From positions 1,612,001-1,676,000 of the forward strand of contig CBDFJZ010000008.1 of assembly GCA_965248675.1 (NCBI GenBank): a DNA stretch of 64,000 nt. The letters are read 5' to 3'. This document shows, in pieces, positions 42,948 through 51,502 of this stretch. The stretch is from UBA6627 sp965248675. GTDB taxonomy: Bacteria; Chloroflexota; Dehalococcoidia; UBA2979. Made by a program: the position numbers and the translations under genes. The stretch's first letter is position 1. The number at the start of each line of letters is the position of its first letter. Under the pieces are notes generated by a model that saw only the letters and a list, made by a program, of their open reading frames with translations, had not been told where the DNA came from and searched no databases.

Positions 42948-43646
42948 ATGACCGCGAAGATCCTCGTCGCCGACGACGAACAAAACATCACGAAGCTGCT
43001 GCGGCTATATCTCCGCCAGGAGGGCTACGACGTGGTCGTTGCTCGCGACGGGCGCGAGGCGCTCGATCGATTCGCTGTCGAGCGGCCTGACCTCGTGTTG
43101 CTGGACCTGATGATGCCCGAGATCGGCGGCTTCGAGGTCTGTACCGAGATCCGCAAGCAGTCCGATGTGCCCGTGATCATGCTGACCGCTCGTTCCGACG
43201 ACGTGGACAAGATCGTGGGCCTCGAGATGGGCGCCGACGATTACATCACCAAGCTGTTCAACCCGCGTGAACTGGTCGCGCGCGTCAAGGCAGTGCTGCG
43301 GCGCCGCGAGTGGGACAAGACCGGGGACGCCGACGGCCCCGGGCCGGTGACGGTCGACGACGTGAAGCTCGATCCCGCGGGCCGCGACGTCGACGTCGCC
43401 GGCGAACGGGTGAAGCTCCGCCAGCGCGAGTTCGATCTCCTCGAGGCGTTCATGCGCCATCCGAACGTGGCGCTGGATCGCGAGCGGCTGCTGGCGATGG
43501 TCTGGGGCGAGGACTTCTACGGCGACGCGCGGACGATCGACGTTCACGTCGCGTGGCTGCGCGACAAGCTCAAGGGCGGCAAGCCGGCGATTGAGACGGT
43601 CTGGGGCGTCGGCTACAAGTTCGTGCCCGCCGGAGATGCTGGGTAG
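42948..43646 (+). CDS. OmpR-family response regulator
   Basis: 232 residues from ATG 42948. Receiver with L-V-A-D-D-E, phospho-Asp in L-V-L-L-D-L-M-M-P, and L-T-A; winged-helix DNA-binding domain with R-T-I-D-V-H-V-A-W-L-R. The conserved K-P-F after beta 5 reads K-L-F: the cis-proline that shapes the active site is replaced by Leu (CTG for CCG). Overlaps the kinase gene by 11 bases. Confidence 0.92.
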   Translation: MTAKILVADDEQNITKLLRLYLRQEGYDVVVARDGREALDRFAVERPDLVLLDLMMPEIGGFEVCTEIRKQSDVPVIMLTARSDDVDKIVGLEMGADDYITKLFNPRELVARVKAVLRRREWDKTGDADGPGPVTVDDVKLDPAGRDVDVAGERVKLRQREFDLLEAFMRHPNVALDRERLLAMVWGEDFYGDARTIDVHVAWLRDKLKGGKPAIETVWGVGYKFVPAGDAG

Positions 43647-45090
43647 TTTCCGAGCCCGGTTGCTGGCCGGGTTCGGCATCGTGATCGTCCTGACCCTGTT
43701 CCTCTCGGCTTCAGCGTTCATCCTGCTGCTGCGCCAGCAACAGACCGAGGCCGCACAGCAGCGGATCGGCATCCTCGTGGAGCCGATCACAACCGAAGCG
43801 CAGCGGATGGAGTTGATCGGCTGGTCGCGGCCGGCGATCGGCGCCAGCCTGTCCGAGATCGCCCGCTACTACGACATTCGGATCCTGATGCTCGATCAGC
43901 GCGACAAGGTGGTGATCGACACCGAGCCGCGGCAGCGGGCGATCGGACTCACGCTGGAGATCCCGAACAGCGCGCCGACCGAGATCGGTGGGCGGATGGA
44001 GCCGTTCCAGTCCGTGCGGATGACGATCCACGGAGACGACCTCTACTTCTTCACGCTCTCAGTCAACCCGGAGGGGCCGCCGTGGCCGCAGGTGCCGGGT
44101 GAGTCGCAGCTGGTGCTCGCGGTGCCGGCCGGCGACGTGAACTCGGCGTGGGCAGCGCTGCTCCCCCGGCTGTCGGTGGCCGGCGCCGGGGCCGGATCGG
44201 TTGCCGTGCTCTTCGCGTTCCTCTTCGCGGGCCGGATCACGACGCCGGTGCGCGAGATGACGCGCGCGTCCCAGGCGATGGCGCGCGGCGATCTGGATCA
44301 GCGGATTCGAGGCGAAGGTGACGACGAGATCGGACGCCTGGCCGCCGCGTTCAACCAGATGTCGACACAGGTCGCGCGCAGCAACCGGGTGATGCGCGAG
44401 TTGATCGCGAACGTCTCCCACGAGCTGAAGACGCCGCTGACTTCGATCCAGGGGTTCGGGCAAGCAATGGTCGACGGCCTGGCGACGAAACCCGAGGACT
44501 ATTCGGAGATGTCCGGCGTGATCGTCGGCGAGACGGAGCGCATTCGCGTCCTCGTCGACGACCTGTTGTACCTGTCGCAGCTCGAATCCGGGACGCTCCA
44601 GCTCAGTCTCGAGCAGGTCGAGCTCGACGCGATCGTGGCGGACGCCGCGGCGCGCTTCCGCTTCCAGGCGGACGAGGCCGAGGTGGAGCTGCGGCTGGCG
44701 CTCGCGGGGACCACGTTGCGCGCCGACGGGCGACGGTTGGAGCAGGTGCTGGCCAACCTCGTGGACAACGCGATCCGCTTCGCCCCGAGCGGCAGCGAGG
44801 TGCTGATCCGCACGTACCTGCTCGCCGATCAAGCGGCGATCGAGGTCAATAACGGCGGCAACCCGATTCCCGAGGAGGGGCTGTCCTCCGTCTTCGACCG
44901 CTTCTATCAGGTTGATCCGGCACGCGCCGAGGCGCGACACAGCGGCCTGGGTCTCTCGATCGTGCAGGAGCTCGTGCAGGCGCACGGCGGCTCGGTGGCC
45001 GTGCAGTCCTCGCGTGACTCCGGGACGACGTTCAGCGTGCGGCTCCCGATCGACGGGCCTCCGGCCGGAGAGTCGCCCGCTCGGTCGTAG
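43636..45090 (+). CDS. Membrane sensor histidine kinase
   Basis: 484 residues from ATG 43636 with GGAG before it. Two spans flank an outside sensor domain; then HAMP (T-P-V-R-E-M-T), dimerisation helix with phospho-His in N-V-S-H-E-L-K-T-P-L, and the ATP-binding domain with N-L-V-D-N-A-I-R-F. Cognate of the regulator in front. The frame is intact. Confidence 0.93.
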   Translation: MLGSFRARLLAGFGIVIVLTLFLSASAFILLLRQQQTEAAQQRIGILVEPITTEAQRMELIGWSRPAIGASLSEIARYYDIRILMLDQRDKVVIDTEPRQRAIGLTLEIPNSAPTEIGGRMEPFQSVRMTIHGDDLYFFTLSVNPEGPPWPQVPGESQLVLAVPAGDVNSAWAALLPRLSVAGAGAGSVAVLFAFLFAGRITTPVREMTRASQAMARGDLDQRIRGEGDDEIGRLAAAFNQMSTQVARSNRVMRELIANVSHELKTPLTSIQGFGQAMVDGLATKPEDYSEMSGVIVGETERIRVLVDDLLYLSQLESGTLQLSLEQVELDAIVADAAARFRFQADEAEVELRLALAGTTLRADGRRLEQVLANLVDNAIRFAPSGSEVLIRTYLLADQAAIEVNNGGNPIPEEGLSSVFDRFYQVDPARAEARHSGLGLSIVQELVQAHGGSVAVQSSRDSGTTFSVRLPIDGPPAGESPARS

Positions 45091-45120
45091 TCGAGCGATG
45101 AGTCGGAGGAGGATCCTCAA

Positions 45121-46482
45121 ATGAGCGCGTCACCACCAGGCTGGCAGGGCTTCGTGCGGCGAAACCTACCGCCGCTGATCGTCGGCGTCGCCGCGCTGGT
45201 GGCGATCGTGGGTGGACTGATCGTGATCGTCGATCGGGTCCGCGACGACGACGATGAACCTCGCGTCGTGCGCGTCGACCAGGACTCCGCGGCGAGCCCG
45301 TCGGATGCGTTCGGCGGGGACCTCGATCGGTTGCTGGAAGGGCTCCTCGAGGGCCGGCCGGCGCTCGGCGTGAGCGTGACGGAGGAGGACGGCCGCGTGA
45401 TCGTCGAAGAGGTGCTGTCGGGCAGCCCCGCCGCCGCCGCGGGCATCGAGGTGGGCGACGAGATCCGCGATGTGAACGGCGAGCGGGTTCGCAGCATCGA
45501 GGATCTGCGCGAGGCGGTGGCCAGCGCGCAGGCCGGCGACGAGTACGAGGTCGAGTTGCGCCGCGACGGCGACGATCTGACGCTCACGGTTCAGCGGGAA
45601 GGTGTGACCTCGGACGCCCTCGCGGCGCTGCTGCAGGCGTTCCTGTCGCGCGGGCTGGACCTCGATGATTTCCGGTTCGAGGGCTTCGAGTTCGACCGCG
45701 ACGGACAAGGGCGCCAGTTCACGCCGAACCCCGATCCGTTCTCGCAGTTCCGGTTGCAGCCCACGCTCGGCGTCTCCGTGGTGCAGACGAGCGAAGGCTT
45801 GCTGGTGCTTGCCGTCGAGCCCGGCTCCGTCGCCGACGAGGCGGGCCTGCGCGCGGACGACATCATCCTGGCGGCGAACGGCGTGCGGACCTTCACGATC
45901 GACGATCTACGATCCGCGATTCCGGCGCTCGGGACGGACGGACGCGCGCCTTCGGCCGGCGTTGAGACCGTCGAGCTGCTGATCCTTCGCGACGGGCGTG
46001 AACACCGATTGCGTTCGCAGTTCCGAGTCGAAGCGCTCCCTCAATTCGCGCCCGGACAGGCGCCGCGCGACGCGCCGGCACCGCCGGATCCTCGTGTAGA
46101 GCAACTGCTGGAGGAGCTCGCGGAACTCCGGGCGTTCATCGAATCTGGCGCGTTCGTTGGGGAGCTCGAGGAACGGCTGAGCCACCGCCTCGAGGCGTTC
46201 ATCGAAGGGGCACTCGAGGCCGCGCGCGACGACCTTGCTCGTGAGACGGACGCGCGGGACGATCCACCGCCCGCGATCGCAGCCGAGGATCTGGATGTCT
46301 TCCGAGGCACCGTGCAGCTGCTCACGGACGCACAGATCGTGCTCGGCGGGTCGCTCGGGCCGATCGCGTTCGAGCTGCGGGACGACACCGCGGTGATCGG
46401 AGCCGCGCCTCGTGTCGGCGGCGTATCGACGGTGGTCTCGAACCGCGAGCGTGAGGCGATCCTGGTGCTGACGCCGAACTAA
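45121..46482 (+). CDS. Membrane-anchored protein with two PDZ domains and no protease domain
   Basis: 453 residues: one N-terminal span, PDZ 1 at about 80-155 (G-I-E-V-G-D-E-I-R-D-V-N-G), PDZ 2 at about 215-300 (G-L-R-A-D-D-I-I-L-A-A-N-G), a helical region and a C-terminal strand-rich part. There is no HtrA catalytic core. It follows the kinase by 30 bases and may hold envelope proteins or modulate the kinase. Its 3' end overlaps that of cimA by four bases. Confidence 0.75.
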   Translation: MSASPPGWQGFVRRNLPPLIVGVAALVAIVGGLIVIVDRVRDDDDEPRVVRVDQDSAASPSDAFGGDLDRLLEGLLEGRPALGVSVTEEDGRVIVEEVLSGSPAAAAGIEVGDEIRDVNGERVRSIEDLREAVASAQAGDEYEVELRRDGDDLTLTVQREGVTSDALAALLQAFLSRGLDLDDFRFEGFEFDRDGQGRQFTPNPDPFSQFRLQPTLGVSVVQTSEGLLVLAVEPGSVADEAGLRADDIILAANGVRTFTIDDLRSAIPALGTDGRAPSAGVETVELLILRDGREHRLRSQFRVEALPQFAPGQAPRDAPAPPDPRVEQLLEELAELRAFIESGAFVGELEERLSHRLEAFIEGALEAARDDLARETDARDDPPPAIAAEDLDVFRGTVQLLTDAQIVLGGSLGPIAFELRDDTAVIGAAPRVGGVSTVVSNREREAILVLTPN

Positions 46483-48095
46483 GCGCGCTCGCTCGGCGTG
46501 TTGCCCCAGTGGAGCAGCCAGTACTCGTAGGCGTCCTGCAGCGCCAGCCACGAGGCCTCGACGACGTCGGTCGAGGCGCCGACGGTGCGCCAGAGGTGGA
46601 AGCGGTCGCTGGACTCGATCAGCACGCGCACGGCGGCGTCGGCACCGGCGCCGGAGTCGATGATGCGCACCTTGTAGTCGACCAGGTGGACCTGTGAGAT
46701 CTCCGGGTGGACCTCGGACAGCGCCTTGCGCACCGCGGCGTCGAGCGCTGAGACGGGGCCGTTCCCGTCGGCGGCGACCTGGCTGAGGTGGTCGCCGATC
46801 CGCACCTTCACCATCGCCTCGGACATCACCTCGACGCGATCGCTGCCGTTCGCCACGTGGCGGCGGCGCTGCACGATCAGGAAGTCCTCGAGGTCGAACG
46901 GCTGCACGTAGCCGTCCTCGAGGCGGCGGACGAGCAGCTCGAACGACGCTTCTGCCGATTCGAACTGGTAACCCTGCGCTTCTTCGGCCTTGACCTTTTC
47001 GAGCGCCCTCGACGCTTCGGCGTCGCTCAGCTCGAGTTCGACCCCCTGCTCGCGGAGCTTCTCGACGACGTTGCGCCGGCCGGAGAGCTCGGAGACGAGC
47101 ACGCGCTCCTGGTTGCCAACGGCGTTTGGGTCGACGTGGGTGTAGGAACCGGGGCTCTTCGTGATCGCGGCGACGTGCAGGCCCGCCTTGTGCGCGAACG
47201 CCCCGGAGCCGACGTAGGGCTGCTGCGGGTCGAGGTTGAGGTTCGCCAGTTCGGTGGCGAAGAGCGCCGTCTCGGTCAGCCGTTCGAGCTGCTCGTCGGT
47301 GACCACGTCGAGGCCGAGCTTCAGCTTCAGGTTCGGGATCACCGACATCATGCTGGCGTTGCCGGTGCGCTCGCCCCAGCCGTTCACGCAGGCCTGCACC
47401 TGCGTGGCGCCGGCCTGCACGCCGATCAGCGTGTTCGCGACGGCCATCTCCGTGTCGTTGTGGCAATGGATGCCGATCGCGCAATCCAGCGCCTCGCGGG
47501 CGGCCTCGACACCGGCGCGGATCTGATCGGGCGTGGCGCCGCCGTTGGTGTCGCAGAGCGTCACCGTCGAGGCGCCGGCGCGAGCGGCGGCGCGCAGCGT
47601 GGAAAGCGAATAGGCCGGGTCGTCTTGGAAGCCGTCAAAGAAGTGCTCCGCGTCGAAGACCACCTCGCGGCCCTGCGCGCGGAGGTACTCGACGGAGTCC
47701 GCGATCATCGAGAGGTTCTCCTCCTCGGTGGTCTGGAGGACGTCGATCACCTGCCGCTGCGAAGACTTGCCGACGAGCGTGATCACCTCGGTCTGCGCGT
47801 CCAGGACGGCGCGGAGCGCACCGTCGGTGGCGGCGTCGCCGCCGGCGCGGCGAGTGGAGCCGAAGGCGACGAGCTGCGCGTGCTTCAGCTCGACGTTGCG
47901 GGCGCGCTCGAAGAACTCGGCGTCCTTGGGGTTCGAGCCGGGGTAGCCGCCCTCGATGTAGTGCACGCCGAGGGCGTCGATCTTCTCGAGGAGGATCAGC
48001 TTGTCCTGGAGGGAGAGGCTCAGTCCCTCCATGCCAAGGCCATCGCGCAGCGTGGTGTCATACAGACGGAGCGCCGAAGCGTCGGGGAGAGTCAT
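46479..48095 (-). CDS. cimA: (R)-citramalate synthase
   Basis: 538 residues. L-Y-D-T-T-L-R-D-G and H-C-H-N-D motifs of the DRE-TIM enzymes, plus a C-terminal LeuA-type allosteric domain. The pattern G-L-S-L-S-L-Q-D-K and E-G-G-Y-P-G-S-N-P-K-D matches the citramalate synthase group instead of LeuA, which is separate at 56750. It makes citramalate from pyruvate and acetyl-CoA, a threonine-free route to isoleucine via leuCD and leuB. Confidence 0.9.
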   Translation of the reverse strand: MTLPDASALRLYDTTLRDGLGMEGLSLSLQDKLILLEKIDALGVHYIEGGYPGSNPKDAEFFERARNVELKHAQLVAFGSTRRAGGDAATDGALRAVLDAQTEVITLVGKSSQRQVIDVLQTTEEENLSMIADSVEYLRAQGREVVFDAEHFFDGFQDDPAYSLSTLRAAARAGASTVTLCDTNGGATPDQIRAGVEAAREALDCAIGIHCHNDTEMAVANTLIGVQAGATQVQACVNGWGERTGNASMMSVIPNLKLKLGLDVVTDEQLERLTETALFATELANLNLDPQQPYVGSGAFAHKAGLHVAAITKSPGSYTHVDPNAVGNQERVLVSELSGRRNVVEKLREQGVELELSDAEASRALEKVKAEEAQGYQFESAEASFELLVRRLEDGYVQPFDLEDFLIVQRRRHVANGSDRVEVMSEAMVKVRIGDHLSQVAADGNGPVSALDAAVRKALSEVHPEISQVHLVDYKVRIIDSGAGADAAVRVLIESSDRFHLWRTVGASTDVVEASWLALQDAYEYWLLHWGNTPSERA

Positions 48096-48128
48096 GGTCG
48101 GGTCGTTTCGTACGGTGAGGGCGCCCTG

Positions 48129-48140
48129 GGGAGGCCTCGG
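48129..48140 (-). promoter_or_regulatory. CCGAGGCCTCCC motif upstream of cimA
   Basis: The same 12 bases occur on the minus strand upstream of leuB (51234-51245), and a one-base-longer form upstream of leuA on the other strand (58350-58362). A shared operator or leader element for branched-chain genes is possible. Confidence 0.35.
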
Positions 48141-48250
48141 TGACGGGGGCTGGAAGGTGGGGTTAGCGCAGAATGAGCGAGACCGTCGGTCCGGAGGACC
48201 GAGCGGTGCGCACCACCTTTCCCGTCGTTCGCGTCTTCGTCACAGTGCAC

Positions 48251-48264
48251 CCAGTCTAGACTGG
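48251..48264. promoter_or_regulatory. 14-bp perfect palindrome in the cimA/NUDIX divergent region
   Basis: CCAGTCTAGACTGG. On the minus strand it overlaps a possible cimA promoter (TTGCTG, 18 bases, TAGACT). Candidate operator. Confidence 0.4.
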
Positions 48265-48306
48265 CGCTTCGCGCAGCAGCAATGAAGGAACGCCCGAGGG
48301 GGCGCC

Positions 48307-48798
48307 GTGGCCGACGCCCCGCCGCTCGTCGAACGTCCCACGGCCCGCCTCGTCGTCCTCGACAGCGCCGACCGCATCCTCCTCTTCCGCGCCACCAACG
48401 AGGAGGAGCCGAGCCCCTTCTGGTTCACGCCGGGAGGGGGCGTCGAGGACGGCGAGACGTACGAGGAAGCGGCACACCGGGAACTCTGAGAGGAGACTGG
48501 CCTCGCCGGCGTCGAGCTGGGGCCGTGCGTCTGGCGGCGCGAAGGCCAGTACCTGAACCTCCATTTCCGCGAGCGCTTCTTCGTCGTGCGTACCGGACCA
48601 TTCGAGCCGCAACCCGCCCGAATCGATCCAGACTTCGAGCAGTACATGCATGAAGACGGCTGGTTCCGCTGGTGGACGCACGCGGAACTGGTCGCGCACC
48701 CCGGGCCCGAGAGATTCGAGCCGGCGACGCTCGCGCAACTCCTCCCGCCAATCATCGAAGGTCGGTTCCCGCAACAGCCGATCGAGCTGACGGCGTGA
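48307..48798 (+). pseudogene. NUDIX hydrolase with an in-frame TGA inside the NUDIX box
   Basis: GTG 48307 starts a normal NUDIX domain. The box reads G-G-G-V-E-D-G-E-T-Y-E-E-A-A-H-R-E-L, then TGA (48487-48489), then E-E-T-G-L. The stop replaces the variable residue of R-E-U-x-E-E-x-G-U, and the frame goes on to 48798. Overlaps the next NUDIX gene by four bases (GTGA), so the pair arose as a tandem unit. A CGA (Arg) to TGA change is the simplest origin. Confidence 0.82.
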
Positions 48799-49304
48799 CG
48801 CACGCCGGCACTCGCGCGGATCCCGTCCCGAGGCTGGGCGCGCGAGTTCTGCTCCTCGACACTGACGATCGGCTGCTGCTCTTCCGGACGGCGCCCGATC
48901 CGAGCAAGCGCGACGAGGACATCATCTGGATGACGCCGGGCGGCGCCTCGGACCCGGGCGAGTCGCCTGGGCAGACCGCGCAGCGCGAACTCCTCGAGGA
49001 GACCGGTTTCGCGCCTGAGCTGGGCCCGCGCGTCTGGGAGCGGCGCTGGACGTGGTACTACGGCGCCCACGACATCTGGTTCGACACGCTGGAGTACTTC
49101 TACCCGGCACGCCTCGATACTTCGGCGCCAGCGCTGCACCCGCAGGTAGACGACGAGATGATCTCGCTCCTCGAGCACCGGTGGCTGAGCCTCGAGGAGA
49201 TCGCGTCGTGCGAGGAGATGGTGTCTCCGCTGCGGCTCGTGGAGCTGCTGCCGCCGATCCTTGCGGGCGAATATCCGGACCCGCCGATTCAGACCGGGCA
49301 ATAG
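48795..49304 (+). CDS. NUDIX hydrolase
   Basis: 169 residues from GTG 48795. Complete NUDIX box: G-G-A-S-D-P-G-E-S, A-Q-R-E-L-L-E-E-T-G-F. Similar in layout to the broken gene in front (both end in L-P-P-I-(I/L)-x-G-x-(F/Y)-P), so they are tandem duplicates. Substrate unknown. Confidence 0.85.
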   Translation: MTHAGTRADPVPRLGARVLLLDTDDRLLLFRTAPDPSKRDEDIIWMTPGGASDPGESPGQTAQRELLEETGFAPELGPRVWERRWTWYYGAHDIWFDTLEYFYPARLDTSAPALHPQVDDEMISLLEHRWLSLEEIASCEEMVSPLRLVELLPPILAGEYPDPPIQTGQ

Positions 49305-49332
49305 CGGCCCGTCGGCGTGGCGTAGGTGTCAG

Positions 49333-50119
49333 ATGCGAATCGCCAGTTACAACCTCTGGAACTCCTCGCAGGACTGGCAGCGACGCCTCGCGGCGATCGC
49401 CGACGAGCTTGTCGCGCTCGACGCCGATGTCGTGGCGATGCAGGAAGCGGTGACGTGGGCTTCCGACGCACTGCTGCTTGTCGATTTCTTCCTCGAGCGG
49501 ACACACTACGCACATGGCCTCCACCGCGAGGACCCGGACACTCCGGTGGAGGGGGGAGCGCCCGGAGGGCCTCGCCGTCCTGAGCAAAGACCCGCTCGAG
49601 CTCCTCGCGGTCGCGTGGACGATCAACAGCTCGGCGATGAAAGTCGCCTTCGAGGGGCTGGGTACCTCGATTGGGCTGACGGACCTGCACCTGGACTGGC
49701 AACACCCGGAAGGGCATGAGCAGGCGATCGGCCAGATTCTACGAGAGGTGGTCGAACAGCGACCCTGCGACCATGAACTCCTGCTCGGGGACTTCAACGA
49801 GGCCGCGGACGGACCAGCCGCGAGCGCTCTGGCCGCATATGCGTCGATCGGTGACCTTACCGGTTGGCGAGATCTCGCTCGCGAGGCCGGCGGCGAGGGC
49901 GCCTCGGTCACGATCGGGTTCGCGGGTAGCCCCCGCGAGCACGAGCCTGGTACGCCTTCCGAGCGATTCGATCGCATCTATCTCGCCAGTCGGGGTGCGG
50001 CTGTGCCGCCCCGGCTCGTCGGAGCGGGCGTCTTCGGGCAGCAGCCGACCGGTACGAGCAGCGTCACGGCGTCGGATCACCTCGGCGTGTTCGTCGATAT
50101 CGACGAGACCGCCCGCTAG
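49333..50119 (+). pseudogene. Endonuclease/exonuclease/phosphatase family protein, +1 frameshift in a G run
   Basis: ATG 49333 gives I-A-S-Y-N-L-W-N and V-V-A-M-Q-E-A, the metal-binding start. At a run of six G (49551-49556) the frame is lost; with five G it continues G-E-R-P-E-G-L-A-V-L-S-K. The end has L-L-G-D-F-N-E and S-D-H-L-G-V, so all catalytic motifs (N, E, D-x-N, D-H) exist. A homopolymer indel is the likely cause. Confidence 0.85.
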
Positions 50120-50123
50120 CGGG

Positions 50124-51218
50124 TCAGGCGCCGAGCCGTTCGAGGACCGCGTCCGCCATCGCCTTCGTGTCGAGGGTTGGGTCGCCCTCGTTGGCGATGT
50201 CGGCGGTGCGGAGGCCGGCCTCGACGACCGCCTGGACGGCGGCCTCGACGGCTTGCGCCTCTTCCTCGAGGCCGCACGAGTGCCGCAGCAGCATCGCGGT
50301 GCAGAGGATCATCGCCAGCGGGTTGGCGATGCCCTGGCCGGCGATGTCCGGCGCCGAGCCATGGATCGGCTCGTACATGCCGAGCGCGGTGCCGCCGTCC
50401 TCCATCGTGCCCAGCGAGGCCGAGGCGAGCATCCCCATCGAGCCGATCAGCATCGAGGCCTCGTCGGTGACGATATCGCCGAACATGTTGCTGGCGATCA
50501 CGACGTCGTAGTCCTTCGGGTGGCGGATCAGGTGCATCGTCATCGCGTCGACGAGGATGTCCTCGTACTCGACGTCCGGGAAGTCGGCGTGCACCTCGTG
50601 CACCACCTCGCGCCAGAGGCGCGACGACTCGAGGACGTTCGCCTTGTCGACGCTGGTCAGCTTGTTGCGCCGCTCGCGCGAGAGCTGGAAGCCGAGGCGA
50701 GCGACCCGTTCCACTTCGTCTTCGCGGTAGTAGATCGTGTCGACGGCAACGCGCAGCCCGTTCTCGGTGCGTCGTTCCTTCGGCTCGCCGAAGTAGGCGC
50801 CGCTCGTTAGCTCGCGGATCACGAGCAGGTCGACGCCCTCGAGTACCTCGCGCTTGATCGTCGAGGCGTCCAGCAGCGCCGGGTTCGCCACAACCGGCCG
50901 CAGGTTCGCCCAGAGTTGCAGCTCGGAACGCAGCGCGAGCAGGCCCTGCTCGGGCCGCACCGGCGCCGTCGGGTCATCCCACTTCGGCCCCCCGACCGCA
51001 CCGAACAGCACTGCATCCGAATCCCTGGCCGCCTGGATCGTCTCCGGTCGAATCGCGATCCCGTGCGCGTCGATGCACGCGCCGCCGACCACGTCGTCGC
51101 TCATCCGGAAGACGTGCTCGAACCGCTCGCCGACCGCCTCGAGCGTCCGCACGCCCTCGGCGGTGACTTCGGGCCCGATCCCGTCGCCGGGAAGCACGAG
51201 GATGTCGAAGGTGGCCAT
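50124..51218 (-). CDS. leuB: 3-isopropylmalate dehydrogenase
   Basis: 364 residues. L-P-G-D-G-I-G-P-E-V at the start, R-E-L-T-S-G-A-Y-F-G-E in the middle and H-G-S-A-P-D-I-A-G-Q-G near the end are LeuB signatures. Oxidises and decarboxylates 3-isopropylmalate (and methylmalate in the citramalate route). Apart from the other leu genes; a candidate attenuator lies upstream. Confidence 0.95.
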   Translation of the reverse strand: MATFDILVLPGDGIGPEVTAEGVRTLEAVGERFEHVFRMSDDVVGGACIDAHGIAIRPETIQAARDSDAVLFGAVGGPKWDDPTAPVRPEQGLLALRSELQLWANLRPVVANPALLDASTIKREVLEGVDLLVIRELTSGAYFGEPKERRTENGLRVAVDTIYYREDEVERVARLGFQLSRERRNKLTSVDKANVLESSRLWREVVHEVHADFPDVEYEDILVDAMTMHLIRHPKDYDVVIASNMFGDIVTDEASMLIGSMGMLASASLGTMEDGGTALGMYEPIHGSAPDIAGQGIANPLAMILCTAMLLRHSCGLEEEAQAVEAAVQAVVEAGLRTADIANEGDPTLDTKAMADAVLERLGA

Positions 51219-51502
51219 CGGGGAGGTCCTTTCGGGAGGCCTCGGAGGGTGGTGGGGACGTGAGTTTAGCGTGGGTGGGGGTTGGGCTCAGCTGGCGCGC
51301 GGGCGGTGACGCCTTACTCGGCGACAAGGTCGCTCCCGAGCGCGGAGGGTGGGGTCAATCTCGTCGCGCTGGCACCAAGATGATCGAGCCCCGCCCCTTG
51401 AGCGAGCTGATCAAGCCACAGCCACTCGGCAGATCGGCGTAGTGTTCTCCTCGCGGCAAAAGCGAGACTGGTCCCGTGCGGACCGCCGTCGGGGGTGCTG
51501 CG
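51219..51502. other. Divergent region between leuB and the hydrolase-cyclase gene
   Basis: 284 bases. On the minus strand it contains the CCGAGGCCTCCC motif, two mutually exclusive hairpins (51331-51342 and 51321-51333) and a possible leader peptide at 51355-51414. Confidence 0.4.
51355..51414 (-). CDS. Candidate leuB leader peptide
   Basis: 19 codons from TTG 51414; the end reads G-S-I-I-L-V-P-A-R-R-D. Ile-Ile-Leu-Val in a row fits an attenuator for a branched-chain gene. Downstream CGCTC-GG-GAGCG and GCGAC-CTT-GTCGC hairpins overlap by three bases and exclude each other. The start codon has no adjacent ribosome site, which weakens the case. Confidence 0.35.
   Translation of the reverse strand: MISSLKGRGSIILVPARRD

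Noticed and set aside
48096..48250. T-box-like AAAGGTGG...ACCGC followed by a CGGTCC/GGACCG hairpin upstream of cimA
   Set aside because: Only about 50 bases separate it from the likely transcription start, too few for stem I and the specifier loop, and the consensus is interrupted by four bases.
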